From: Solimonas fluminis
GTDB taxonomy: Bacteria > Pseudomonadota > Gammaproteobacteria > Nevskiales > Nevskiaceae
Assembly (NCBI RefSeq): GCF_002930645.1
Contig: NZ_PSNW01000014.1
Span: 52,918 to 116,917 of the forward strand
Reading direction: 5' to 3'
DNA length: 64,000 nucleotides
Positions 21,205 to 30,234 of this stretch are shown here, piece after piece; positions within the stretch are counted from its first letter, which is position 1, and each line of letters starts with the position of its first letter. The notes under the pieces are model-generated. The model saw only the letters and a list, made by a program, of their open reading frames with translations. It had not been told where the DNA came from and searched no databases. Position numbers and translations under genes: made by a program.

Positions 21205-23508
21205 TCAGAAGCCGCCGCCAAAGCGGATCTGGAAGCGGTCCACCTCGTCGCCCTGCTCCTCGTTCAGCGGGAACGCGTAGCTCAGGTCGAGCAGGCCGAG
21301 GAACGGCGTGAACCAGGAGAACGCGATGCCGGCGGACTGGCGCAGGTCGGCGGTGTCGAAGTCGCCCGGCTGCGGGAAGACCTGGCCGATGTCGAAGAAC
21401 AGGTTCAGACGCGTCGACTTGCCGTCGCTGGCGATCGGCAGCGGGATGATCAGGTTGTTCTGCGCCGTGGTGCGGAACTTGCCGCCGTAGGGGTTATCGA
21501 ACGGCGTGTCGCGCGGACCGAGCGAGCCGTCGCGGTAGCCGCGCACGGTGCGCGGGCCGCCGGCAAAGAAGTGCTCGTAGGGCGGCACTTCCTGGTCGTT
21601 GGCATAGGTGTCCACCAAGCCCACGGAGCCGTTCATTTCCAGGAACAGGCCCTTGTAGATCGGCACGTATTGCTGGCCGCGGTAGCTGAGGTTGTAGAAC
21701 TCGATGTCGCTGCCCGGCATGCCCAGGTCGAGGCTGAGGGAGTGCATCGAACCGCGGTCCGCGAAGAAGGTGCGGTTGCGCGTGTCGTAGGTGATGCCGG
21801 TGCGGAACGAGTAGTTCAGGAAGCGCGTGCCGTTGTCGATCACGAACTGCAGGATCTCGTTCGACGAGGAGCCGGCGAAGGTCTCGATCGAGGTCTCGTC
21901 CAGGCCGAAGCCGGCACGCAGGGTCATGAACTCCGACAGCGGGATGCCGTAGGTCAGGTTCAGGCCCAGCACGTTGGTGTTGAAGCCCGAGCTGTAGCGG
22001 ATCACCGACTCGGAACTGCGGTAGAAGGCCGACACCGTCTGGCTGATGCCGTCGGCGGTGAAGTAGGGATCGGTCCAGGACAGGCTCAACGCCTTGGAGA
22101 TCGAGTTGTTCTCCGCCGACACCTCGACGCGGTTGCCGGTGCCCAGGAAGTTGGTATGCGTGAGGCTGCCGGTGATCAGGAAGCCCTGCGCACCGGAATA
22201 GCCGACGCCGAACTGCACCGATCCGGGCGGGCGCTCCTTGACCTTGAACTGGATGTCGACGAGGTCGTCGGAACCGGCCACGGGGCGGGTATCGACCTCG
22301 ACGTCCTCGATGAACGGCAGGCGCGCCAGGCGCACGCGGGAGCGCTCGACGGCGCTCTTGGAGAAGGGCGCGGCCTCGAGCTGGCGCATTTCGCGGCGCA
22401 GGGTCTCGTCGTTGGTGCCGAGGTTGCCGCTGAAGCCGATGCGGCGCACGTAGGCGCGCTTGCCCGGCTGCACCACGTAGTTGAGGCTGACGAGCTTGCT
22501 GCCCTCCTCCACTTCCGGCACCGGGTTGACCTCGGCGAAGGCATAGCCGATGTCGGACAGCGCGGCCTCGATGCGGTTGGCGCTGTCGGTGGCTTCCTTG
22601 CGCGAGAAGATGTCGCCCGCCTTGGTCGTGACCAGGGCGTTGAGGAACTGCTCGTTGAGGATGGTCTCGCCCGAGAAGCGGCGATCCTTGATCTTGTAGA
22701 TCTCGCCCTCTTCCAGGTTGACGGTGATGTAGATCGAGTCCTTCTCGGGCGTCAGCGCCACCTGCACGGAGGAGACGTTGGCCTTCAGGTAGCCGCGGTC
22801 CTGGTAGTAGGACTGCAGCTTTTCCAGGTCGCCGACCAGCTTCTGCTTGGAGTACTTGTCGCTGCTTTGGAAGGGCATCCAGTGGGTACCCTCGAGCGCG
22901 AACTGCTTGAGCAGCTCGCTGGTCTCGAAGGCCTGGTTGCCCAGCAGGTTGATGTCCTTGATGCGGGTGACCTTGCCTTCGACCACGTCGATCTTGATGC
23001 TGACGCGGTTGCCTTCTTCCTCGGTGACCGCCGCCTTGATATCGACGTCGTAGTAGCCGTTGGCGTAGTACTGGCGGCGCAGTTCCTGCTCGACGCCGTC
23101 GAGCAGTTCGCGCTTGAACAGCTCGCCTTCGGCCAGGCCCAGGTCCTTCAGCGACTTCTTGAGATCGTCGCCGCCGATCTTCTCGTTGCCTTCGATCGTG
23201 AAGCTGGTGATGGAGGGACGCTCCTTGATCACGATCACCAGGGCGTCGCCGTCACGCTGCAGCTGCACGTCCTGGAACAGGCCGGAACCGTACAGCGAGC
23301 GGATCGCCTGGCGCGAGGTGGCGTCGTTGAGCTCGTCGCCGACCGACAGCGGCAGGTAGGTCAGGATCGTGCCGATCTCGAGGCGCTCCAGGCCGTCGGC
23401 CCGGATTTCCTTGATCGTGAAGGGCTGGAAGGCATGGGCCTGGCCCGCCAACACGAGCGCCGCGATGGCGCTGGCCAGCGCCGTTTTCTTCGTTCTCAGC
23501 GGTTTCAC
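21205..23508 (-). CDS. bamA: Outer membrane protein assembly factor BamA
   Basis: BamA is the central Omp85 pore that folds beta-barrel proteins into the outer membrane. The signal peptide ends in GQAHA (residue 26). Five POTRA domains occupy about residues 27-420, and the C-terminal barrel contains the conserved VRGYRDGSLGPRD loop. The last residue is Phe (GGGF), the expected outer-membrane insertion signal. The length of 767 residues is near E. coli (810). It lies 33 bases after rseP and before skp, the standard arrangement. Confidence 0.97.
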   Translation of the reverse strand: MKPLRTKKTALASAIAALVLAGQAHAFQPFTIKEIRADGLERLEIGTILTYLPLSVGDELNDATSRQAIRSLYGSGLFQDVQLQRDGDALVIVIKERPSITSFTIEGNEKIGGDDLKKSLKDLGLAEGELFKRELLDGVEQELRRQYYANGYYDVDIKAAVTEEEGNRVSIKIDVVEGKVTRIKDINLLGNQAFETSELLKQFALEGTHWMPFQSSDKYSKQKLVGDLEKLQSYYQDRGYLKANVSSVQVALTPEKDSIYITVNLEEGEIYKIKDRRFSGETILNEQFLNALVTTKAGDIFSRKEATDSANRIEAALSDIGYAFAEVNPVPEVEEGSKLVSLNYVVQPGKRAYVRRIGFSGNLGTNDETLRREMRQLEAAPFSKSAVERSRVRLARLPFIEDVEVDTRPVAGSDDLVDIQFKVKERPPGSVQFGVGYSGAQGFLITGSLTHTNFLGTGNRVEVSAENNSISKALSLSWTDPYFTADGISQTVSAFYRSSESVIRYSSGFNTNVLGLNLTYGIPLSEFMTLRAGFGLDETSIETFAGSSSNEILQFVIDNGTRFLNYSFRTGITYDTRNRTFFADRGSMHSLSLDLGMPGSDIEFYNLSYRGQQYVPIYKGLFLEMNGSVGLVDTYANDQEVPPYEHFFAGGPRTVRGYRDGSLGPRDTPFDNPYGGKFRTTAQNNLIIPLPIASDGKSTRLNLFFDIGQVFPQPGDFDTADLRQSAGIAFSWFTPFLGLLDLSYAFPLNEEQGDEVDRFQIRFGGGF

Positions 23509-23541
23509 TGATCTGGTTTCTTTTTTAGTCGGTGCCGCAGT

Positions 23542-24897
23542 TCAATTCAGCAGGCGCATCACGTCGTTGTAGAACGCCAACCCCATCAACATCACCAGGA
23601 AGGTCAGGCCCATCCGCTGGCCCGCCTCCTGCGCCCTCTCAGACAGCGGCGATCCCTTGACCGCCTCGATTGCATAGAACAGCAGGTGTCCGCCATCGAG
23701 CAGCGGCACCGGCAGCAGGTTGAGCACGCCGAGGCTGACGCTCACCACCGCCAGGAAGCTCAGGAAAGATACGAGACCGACCTGGGCGGAATACCCGGCC
23801 ACCTGGGCGATCTGGATGGGACCGCTGACGTTCTTCACCGACACGTCGCCGAGCACCATGCGCCACAGCATCTTCAGCGTCAGCGCGGACATGCGCCAGG
23901 TTTGCTCGACGGCACCCGGCACGGCTTCGAGGGGGCCGCGCCGGCTTTCGGCGCGCAAATCCTGCCACAGATCGGGGGAGGCTGCTATCTCCACGCCGAT
24001 GCGCCCGATGACCCGTCCGCCCTCCTCGACACGGGCCACGATGGCTTGCAGTTCAAGGGTTTCGGCGCCGCGGCGGACGCCGACCTTGACCACCTGCTCG
24101 GGCCGGGCGCTGAGCCAGGCGATCATCTCGCGGCGGCCGGCAATGGGCTGGCCGTCCAGGCTGACGATATGGTCGCCGCCCCTCAGGCCGGCGGCCTCGG
24201 CCGCCCCGCCCGGAATCACCCGGGCCACGATCGGGGGAATCGGCGGCTCGTAGGGCTCCAGGCCCAGATCGGCGAAGACGTACTCCGGGTCCACGCGGAC
24301 CCCGCCGAGGTCGAGCCGGACGCTGCGCTGGCTGCCGTCGGCGGCCAGCACCCGCAGCGGCAGGCTGCCGCCGCCCAGGGCCTTGTCCAGCAGCTCGGTC
24401 CGCAGGTCGATCCAGGTGGGGGTGGCCTCGCCGTCCACCTCGACGACCTGCTCGCCCTCGCGCAGGCCGGCCTGGGCGGCGGCGCTCTTGGCGGCGGGTG
24501 CCGCGATCATGGGCTTGATGCTCTGAACGCCCATCAGCAGGACCAGCCAGTAGAAGGCGATGGCCAGCAGGAAATTGAACACCGGGCCGGCTGCCACGAT
24601 CAGGAAGCGCTTGCCCACCGGGGCGTTGTTGAAGGCCTGGGAACGCAGCTCCGCCGGCACCGGGCCCTCGCGCTCGTCCAGCATCTTGACGTAGCCGCCC
24701 AGGGGGATGGCCGACAGCGTCCATTCCACGCCGTCGCGGGAAGTCCGGCTCCAGATGCGGCGGCCGAAGCCGATGGAGAAGCGCAGCACCTTGACGCCGC
24801 AGCGGCGGGCGACCCAGTAGTGACCGAATTCGTGGAACGCGACCAGGATGCCGATGGCAAGGATGAACCCGCCTAGCGACCAGAGGAAATCAGGCAT
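23542..24897 (-). CDS. rseP: Site-2 protease RseP
   Basis: An inner-membrane zinc protease that cuts anti-sigma factor RseA in the envelope stress response and clears signal peptides. HEFGH at residues 22-26 is the zinc site and LLDGGH in the last third is the second metal-ligand region. Two PDZ domains lie between, about 115-285. Four hydrophobic segments are visible. The ATG at 24895-24897 gives 451 residues as in E. coli (450); an upstream in-frame extension is Trp/Pro-rich and out of character. The start overlaps the dxr stop by eight bases. Confidence 0.96.
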   Translation of the reverse strand: MPDFLWSLGGFILAIGILVAFHEFGHYWVARRCGVKVLRFSIGFGRRIWSRTSRDGVEWTLSAIPLGGYVKMLDEREGPVPAELRSQAFNNAPVGKRFLIVAAGPVFNFLLAIAFYWLVLLMGVQSIKPMIAAPAAKSAAAQAGLREGEQVVEVDGEATPTWIDLRTELLDKALGGGSLPLRVLAADGSQRSVRLDLGGVRVDPEYVFADLGLEPYEPPIPPIVARVIPGGAAEAAGLRGGDHIVSLDGQPIAGRREMIAWLSARPEQVVKVGVRRGAETLELQAIVARVEEGGRVIGRIGVEIAASPDLWQDLRAESRRGPLEAVPGAVEQTWRMSALTLKMLWRMVLGDVSVKNVSGPIQIAQVAGYSAQVGLVSFLSFLAVVSVSLGVLNLLPVPLLDGGHLLFYAIEAVKGSPLSERAQEAGQRMGLTFLVMLMGLAFYNDVMRLLN

Positions 24898-26089
24898 GCC
24901 GCAGGCTCCGGCCGAGCTCGGCCACGGCCGCGGCGGCCGCTTCGCGGGCCCAGGCGTCCAGCGCCAGGATGCCGTCCAGGTCATCGCCCGCCTGGCGGCC
25001 GGCGGCGGCGTCCATCACCTCTTCGATCACGGCGGGAATCCCCGGGTAGTTCAGCCGATGCTGCAGGAACGCTTCGACAGCGACTTCGTTCGCCGCGTTC
25101 AATGCATTCGGCAGCGCCCCGCCCTGCCGCAGCGCAAACCGTGCCAGGCGCAGGCAGGGGAAGCGGCGCTCGTCCGGCGCCTCGAAGCGGAAACGGCCCA
25201 GGGCGGCCAGGTCCAGGCCGCCGACGCCCGACTCCCAGCGCTCCGGCCAGGCCAGGGCATGGGCGATCGGCACCCGCATGTCCGGCTGCCCCAGCTGGGC
25301 CAGCATCGAACCGTCGACGTACTCCACCACCGAATGGATCGCGCTCTCGGGGTGGATCACCACGTCCAGGCGGTCGGCCGGCAGGCGGTACAGCACGGCG
25401 GCCTCGATCAGTTCCAGGCCCTTGTTCATCATCGTGGCCGAATCGACGGAAATCTTCTGGCCCATCACCCAGTTGGGATGGCGCACGGCCTGCTGCGGGG
25501 TCACCGCCTCCAGCTGTGCCAGCGGTGTCTCACGGAACGGGCCGCCGGAGGCGGTCAGGATCAGCCGGTGGACCCCCTTGGGCCGCTCGCCGCAACGTGC
25601 CGGCGACGGCAGGCACTGGAAGATGGCGTTGTGCTCGGAGTCGATCGGGATCAGCGTGGCCCCATGGCGGGCCGATTCGGCCATCAGCAGCGCGCCGGCC
25701 ATCACCAGCGGCTCCTTGTTGGCGATCAGCACGCGCTTGCCGGCGCGCACCGCCGACAGGGTCGGCAGCAGGCCGGCGGCACCGACGATGGCGGACATCA
25801 CCTGCCCGGCCTCCGGGTGGGCCGCCAGCTCGCAGATCGCGGCCACGCCCTCCATCACCTCGCAGTCCAGCGCCGCGTCCCGGCACAGATCGCGCAGGCG
25901 CGCAGCGGCGGCGGGCTCGACCAGCACGGCATAGCGCGGCCGGTGCAGGCGGCAGAGTTCGAACAGGCCCTCGACATCGCGCTGCGCGGTAAGCCCCTGC
26001 ACCCGCAGCTTGTCGGGGTGACGCGCGGCCACGTCGAGCGTATTGCGGCCGATGGTGCCGGTCGCACCCAGGACGACCAGGTTCTGCAT
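24890..26089 (-). CDS. dxr: 1-deoxy-D-xylulose 5-phosphate reductoisomerase
   Basis: Dxr turns DXP into MEP with NADPH, the committed step of the MEP pathway whose later enzymes ispD, ispF and ispH are also in this window. The Rossmann motif LGATGTIGRNTLDV is at residues 7-20. The metal site lies in IPIDSEHNAIFQCL, and LTASGGPFRETPL and HPNWVMGQKISVDSATMMNK are conserved. The length is 399 residues. It overlaps rseP and follows cdsA by four bases. Confidence 0.97.
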   Translation of the reverse strand: MQNLVVLGATGTIGRNTLDVAARHPDKLRVQGLTAQRDVEGLFELCRLHRPRYAVLVEPAAAARLRDLCRDAALDCEVMEGVAAICELAAHPEAGQVMSAIVGAAGLLPTLSAVRAGKRVLIANKEPLVMAGALLMAESARHGATLIPIDSEHNAIFQCLPSPARCGERPKGVHRLILTASGGPFRETPLAQLEAVTPQQAVRHPNWVMGQKISVDSATMMNKGLELIEAAVLYRLPADRLDVVIHPESAIHSVVEYVDGSMLAQLGQPDMRVPIAHALAWPERWESGVGGLDLAALGRFRFEAPDERRFPCLRLARFALRQGGALPNALNAANEVAVEAFLQHRLNYPGIPAVIEEVMDAAAGRQAGDDLDGILALDAWAREAAAAAVAELGRSLRHA

Positions 26090-26093
26090 CAGG

Positions 26094-26912
26094 CTAGAGT
26101 CCCGTGGCCAGCAGGCCCAGCACCATCACCGGCGCGGCGGCGAGGATGCTGTCGACGCGGTCCAGGATGCCGCCATGGCCCGGCAGGATGTTGCCGCTGT
26201 CCTTGATGCCGGCCACGCGCTTGAACATGGATTCGGTCAGGTCGCCGACGATGGACACCGCCGCGACGATCATCGTCAGCAGCAGCAGCAGCGCGGCCTG
26301 TACGGCTCCGGCGGGGGCAAAGATCGGGATACCGGCCAGCAGCGCCCATACGCCCGCGAGCAGCAGGCCGCCGATGGCGCCCTCCACGGTCTTGCCCGGG
26401 GAGATGTTCGGCGCCAGCTTGCGCTTGCCGAAGCGGCGGCCGGCGAAGTAGGCACCGGTGTCGGCGGCGAAGACGATGAACAGGAAGAACAGCAGCTTCA
26501 GCGGCCCCGTCGCATGCAGCGCCGCCAGGGACAGCAGGGTGGAGACCGTCAGCAGCAGCCCCAGCAGGGCCATCGGCAGGCCGGAGGTCTGCCGGCGGCT
26601 GAGGTTGTCCGGAAAGCCGGGGAACAGGCTGACGGCGAAGATCCACCACAGCACCGCGGCGCCCAGCAGCACGGGCAGCAGGATGTCGCGGCCCGGCGCC
26701 AGCCAGGCCAGGGCCAGCAGCAGGCCGCAAGCCGCGGTGTAGGCCCAGCGGCGGCCCTTGGCCGCCCAGCCCATCAGCCCGGTCCACTCCCAGGCCATCA
26801 GCAGTCCCACCAGGGCCAGCACGCCGTAGAGCACGGGCGTGGGGGCGTACCAGACCAGGGCCAGCAACAGGGGCAGCAGGACGAGGGCGGTGACGACGCG
26901 CTGGGCGAGCAT
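26094..26912 (-). CDS. cdsA: Phosphatidate cytidylyltransferase
   Basis: An integral membrane enzyme that makes CDP-diacylglycerol, the precursor of all phospholipids. The 272-residue protein has about eight hydrophobic helices. The C-terminal signature runs from SIVGDLTESMFKRVAGIKDS through LPGHGGILDRVDSI (quoted in two parts), which holds the metal-binding residues. It lies between uppS and dxr. Confidence 0.95.
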   Translation of the reverse strand: MLAQRVVTALVLLPLLLALVWYAPTPVLYGVLALVGLLMAWEWTGLMGWAAKGRRWAYTAACGLLLALAWLAPGRDILLPVLLGAAVLWWIFAVSLFPGFPDNLSRRQTSGLPMALLGLLLTVSTLLSLAALHATGPLKLLFFLFIVFAADTGAYFAGRRFGKRKLAPNISPGKTVEGAIGGLLLAGVWALLAGIPIFAPAGAVQAALLLLLTMIVAAVSIVGDLTESMFKRVAGIKDSGNILPGHGGILDRVDSILAAAPVMVLGLLATGL

Positions 26913-26997
26913 GGAGGGCGGTGTTCGGTGGCGTCGGTAAGTTGGGCGCGCGGCGCGATGCCGCAGTTTGTCACTTAAGGCAGGAAACTACTACGGT

Positions 26998-27717
26998 TCA
27001 GGCCGACTCGGGCAGGCGCCCGAAACGGCGCTCGCGCCCGGCGTACCAGTCCAGCGCCTCGCGGAACTCGGCCTCGCCAAAATCCGGCCACAGCACGTCG
27101 CTGAAGTAGAGCTCGGTATAGGCCAGCTGCCACAGCAGGAAATTGCTGATGCGCTGCTCGCCGCCGGTGCGGATCATCAGGTCCGGCTCGGGCAGGCCTG
27201 CGGTCTGCAGGCGGGCTTCGATGCCCTCGGCGGTGATCGGCTGACCGGCCTCGGCCAGGGCCTGGGCAGCCTGGACGATATCCCACTGCCCGCCGTAGCC
27301 GACGGCAATGGACAGCTTCACGCCGGTGTTGGCCGCCGTGCGCCTTTCGGCGCGCTGCATCTCGGCGCGCAGCAGCTCGGGAAAGCCGCTGCGGTCGCCG
27401 ATGAAGCGGATGCTGACGCCGTTGCGGTGCATGGCATCGAGCTCCCGGCCCAGCGTCCGTACGAACAGCTGCAACAGCAGCTTGACCTCGAGTTCGGGCC
27501 GCTTCCAGTTCTCCTGCGAGAACGCGAACAGGGTCAGGGCCTCGACGCCGGACTTGTGGGCGGCACGCAGCACGCGGCGCACCATCTTGACGCCGGCGCG
27601 ATGCCCGAAGGCCCGCGGCTGCCCGCGCGACTGCGCCCAGCGCCCGTTGCCATCCATGATGATGGCGACATGCCGGGGCAGCGGTTGCGGCGGCAGCGGG
27701 GGGGCTTCTCGGGTCAT
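26998..27717 (-). CDS. uppS: Undecaprenyl diphosphate synthase
   Basis: A cytosolic cis-prenyltransferase that makes the C55 carrier lipid for peptidoglycan and O-antigen. HVAIIMDGNGRWAQ (residues 16-29) holds the catalytic Asp22, followed by GHRAGVKMVRR, FAFSQENWKRP and the C-terminal DLMIRTGGEQRISNFLLWQ. The ATG at 27715-27717 gives 239 residues. A GTG three codons upstream (27724-27726) is possible. frr lies about 40 bases upstream. Confidence 0.96.
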   Translation of the reverse strand: MTREAPPLPPQPLPRHVAIIMDGNGRWAQSRGQPRAFGHRAGVKMVRRVLRAAHKSGVEALTLFAFSQENWKRPELEVKLLLQLFVRTLGRELDAMHRNGVSIRFIGDRSGFPELLRAEMQRAERRTAANTGVKLSIAVGYGGQWDIVQAAQALAEAGQPITAEGIEARLQTAGLPEPDLMIRTGGEQRISNFLLWQLAYTELYFSDVLWPDFGEAEFREALDWYAGRERRFGRLPESA

Positions 27718-27756
27718 GCGGGGCACAGGAGGGATCAGGTCATCCGGAAGACCGGA

Positions 27757-28314
27757 TCACATCGACATCAGTTCCTTTTCCTTGGTCGCGGCAGCCTCGT
27801 CGACCTTGGCCACGAACTGGTCGGTCAGCTTCTGGATTTCGGCTTCGCCGCGCTTGACGTCGTCGGCGGTGATCTTCTTGGCCTTTTCCTGGTCCTTGAT
27901 CGCCTGATTGGCGTCGCGGCGCACGTTGCGGATGGCCACCTTGGCACCCTCGGCCTCGGTCTTGACCACCTTGGCGAGGTCGCGGCGGCGCTCCTCGGTC
28001 AACGGCGGCATGTTGATGCGGATGGTCTGGCCGGCGGTGTTCGGGTTCAGGCCCAGGTCCGAGGTCATGATCGCCTTCTCGATGGCCCCGACCATGGGCT
28101 TCTCCCAGGGCGTGATGGTGATCGTGCGGGCGTCCTCGACCACCACGCTGGCCACCTGCGAGAGGGGCACGTCGGAGCCGTAGTAGTCGACCCGGACGTG
28201 ATCCAGCATGGCGGCATTGGCACGGCCCGTGCGCAGCTTGGCCAACTCGGTCTTGAGCGTGTCCACGCACTTCTGCATGCGCTTGGTGGCGTCGTTCTTG
28301 ATTTCGGCAGTCAT
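27757..28314 (-). CDS. frr: Ribosome recycling factor
   Basis: RRF splits post-termination ribosomes together with EF-G. The 185-residue protein starts MTAEIKNDATKRMQ. It has the conserved LRTGRANAAMLDHVRVDYYG in the first half and IRINMPPLTEERRRDLAK in the middle. The ATG at 28312-28314 gives exactly the normal length; a longer open frame upstream is Arg/His-rich shadow. pyrH is 26 bases upstream. Confidence 0.97.
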   Translation of the reverse strand: MTAEIKNDATKRMQKCVDTLKTELAKLRTGRANAAMLDHVRVDYYGSDVPLSQVASVVVEDARTITITPWEKPMVGAIEKAIMTSDLGLNPNTAGQTIRINMPPLTEERRRDLAKVVKTEAEGAKVAIRNVRRDANQAIKDQEKAKKITADDVKRGEAEIQKLTDQFVAKVDEAAATKEKELMSM

Positions 28315-28340
28315 TGCAATCTCCGGAATTCGGGTCGGGT

Positions 28341-29066
28341 TCAGGCGTCGACGTAGGTGCCGAAGCTGCGGTCGCCCATGACGATCTTCATCAGCGCACC
28401 GGGGCGGTCCATGTCGTAGACACAGAGTTTCATCTTGTTGTCGCGGCACAGCACCATGGCGGTCTGGTCCATCACGCCCAGGCGGCGGCTCAGGGCCTCG
28501 TCATAGGTGACCGTGTCGTACCGCGTCGCGGCAGGGTCCTTCTTGGGGTCGGCGGTGTAGATGCCGTCCACCTTGGTGGCCTTGAGCATCAGGTCGGCGC
28601 CGATCTCGATGGCGCGCAGGGCGGCCGCCGAGTCGGTGGTGAAGAACGGGTTGCCGGTGCCGGCGGCGAAGACCACGACCCGCCCCTTCTCCAGGTGGCG
28701 CACGGCCTTGCGGCGGATGAAGTCCTCGCAGACCTCGTTGATGCGGATGGCGGACTGCACGCGGGCCTGCAGGCCGGTGCTGCGCTCGATCGCGTCCTGC
28801 AGGGCCAGGGCGTTGATGACCGTGGCCAGCATGCCCATCTGGTCGCCGGTGATGCGGTCCATGCCGGCCTTGGCAAGGGGCTCGCCACGGAAGATGTTGC
28901 CGCCGCCCACCACCAGGGCCACCTGCACGCCGGCCTCGACCACGGCCTTGATCTCGTTGGCCAGGAAGGAGGTCACCGGGGGCGAGATGCCGAAGCCCAG
29001 TTCGCCCATCAGGGCCTCGCCAGACAGCTTCAGCAGAATTCTCTTGTACGCAGGCTGGGCGGACAT
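28341..29066 (-). CDS. pyrH: UMP kinase
   Basis: UMP kinase makes UDP from UMP and ATP in pyrimidine synthesis. It belongs to the amino acid kinase fold: [14 protein letters not shown] at residues 8-21, [10 protein letters not shown] in the nucleotide region, and DHMGM-like residues in [20 protein letters not shown]. The length is 241 residues, as in E. coli. It starts after the tsf terminator, so it probably has its own promoter in the 95-base gap; an AT-rich TATAAA-like stretch is present there but no convincing -35 was found. Confidence 0.97.
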   Translation of the reverse strand: MSAQPAYKRILLKLSGEALMGELGFGISPPVTSFLANEIKAVVEAGVQVALVVGGGNIFRGEPLAKAGMDRITGDQMGMLATVINALALQDAIERSTGLQARVQSAIRINEVCEDFIRRKAVRHLEKGRVVVFAAGTGNPFFTTDSAAALRAIEIGADLMLKATKVDGIYTADPKKDPAATRYDTVTYDEALSRRLGVMDQTAMVLCRDNKMKLCVYDMDRPGALMKIVMGDRSFGTYVDA

Positions 29067-29100
29067 GGTGGGCTCTATCTGGCGGATTTTGCTGAGTTTA

Positions 29101-29130
29101 TATAAAAAGAGACCCCGTTGCCGGGGTCTC
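29101..29130 (-). terminator. Rho-independent terminator after tsf
   Basis: On the minus strand a 9-bp stem (29109-29117 with 29122-29130) with a 4-base loop is followed by five Ts. It lies 31 bases after the tsf stop and separates rpsB-tsf from pyrH-frr. Confidence 0.9.
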
Positions 29131-29160
29131 GTTCACAACTGTTGCCGATTTTAGCGCAAA

Positions 29161-30210
29161 TCAGGCGGAGAGGCTGGCCTGGGTTGCGGCGACTTCGGCG
29201 GCGAAGTCTTCCTTCTTCTTCTCGATGCCCTCGCCCACGGCGAAGCGGACGAAACGGGCCACGGAAGCCTTCTTGTCGGCCAGCACCTTCTCGACGGACT
29301 CGCCGTTGGCAGCCTTGACGAACGGCTGGCCCAGCAGGGTCAGCTCGGCCTTGAACTTGGCGACCTTGCCGTCGACCATCTTGGCCAGGATCTCGGCGGG
29401 CTTCGGCTTGAAACCGCCGCCGAACTTCTTCTTGACCGCCGCGTACTCCTCGTCCCAGGCCTTCTTGCCCTCGTCGGACAGGCCGGCATAGGTGCCGTCC
29501 TGCTTCTCGCCGTCCATTTCCTTCAGGGCGGCGCCGTACTTGTCGGCATCGGCCTTGGCATCGGCCTGTTCCTGGGCCACGGTGGCGTCGATCACCTTGC
29601 GCTCGGCTTCGATCACCTCGGCGGGAATCTCGCTGGCGCTCAGGTAACGAGGAGCCATGGCGGCGGTGTGCATCGCCAGGTCCTTGGCCAGCTCGGCATC
29701 GCCCTTGTCCATGGCCAGGGCCACGGCGATCTTGTCACCCGGGTGCACGTAGGTGACGAGGTCGGCGCCGGCCTTGGAGACGATCTCGAAGCGGCGCAGG
29801 GTGATGTTCTCGCCGATCTTGGCCACCAGGCCGCGGCGCTTCTGGTCCACGGTCTCGCCGCCGGCCGACAGCTGGCCGAGGGCTTCGACGTCGGCCGGGC
29901 GGTGCTTCAGGGCCAGTTCGGCGGCCTCGCGGGCCAGGGCGCGGAAATCCTCGCCCTTGGCCACGAAGTCGGTCTCGCTGTTCAGCTCGACCAGGGCCAC
30001 GGCGTCGTCCGACCTGGCCAGGGCGATGACGCCCTCGGCGGCGGTGCGGGCGGCCTTCTTGTCGGCCTTGGCAGCACCATCGAGGCGCAGCTTCTCGGCG
30101 GCGGCGTCGATGTTGCCCTCGGTGGCTTCCAGGGCTTTCTTGCAGTCGGACATGCCGGCGCCGGTGCGCTCGCGCAGTTCCTTGACCTGGGCAGCAGTAA
30201 TCTGGGTCAT
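29161..30210 (-). CDS. tsf: Elongation factor Ts with a large insertion
   Basis: EF-Ts is the nucleotide exchange factor for EF-Tu. The N-terminal UBA-like domain (ELRERTGAGMSDCKKALEAT), the ELNSETDFVAK loop with the Asp-Phe that enters EF-Tu, and the C-terminal module (LTLLGQPFVK, RFAVGEGIEKKKEDFAAEV) are intact. The protein is 349 residues against 283 in E. coli. Most of the difference is one charged, Ala/Lys/Asp-rich insertion at about residues 213-268, between the conserved VIEAERKVIDA and ILAKMVDGKVAKF. This falls at the coiled-coil region of E. coli EF-Ts. It is co-directional with rpsB, 24 bases apart. Confidence 0.95.
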   Translation of the reverse strand: MTQITAAQVKELRERTGAGMSDCKKALEATEGNIDAAAEKLRLDGAAKADKKAARTAAEGVIALARSDDAVALVELNSETDFVAKGEDFRALAREAAELALKHRPADVEALGQLSAGGETVDQKRRGLVAKIGENITLRRFEIVSKAGADLVTYVHPGDKIAVALAMDKGDAELAKDLAMHTAAMAPRYLSASEIPAEVIEAERKVIDATVAQEQADAKADADKYGAALKEMDGEKQDGTYAGLSDEGKKAWDEEYAAVKKKFGGGFKPKPAEILAKMVDGKVAKFKAELTLLGQPFVKAANGESVEKVLADKKASVARFVRFAVGEGIEKKKEDFAAEVAATQASLSA

Positions 30211-30234
30211 GGGGTCTCTCTGTGGGTCTGCGGC

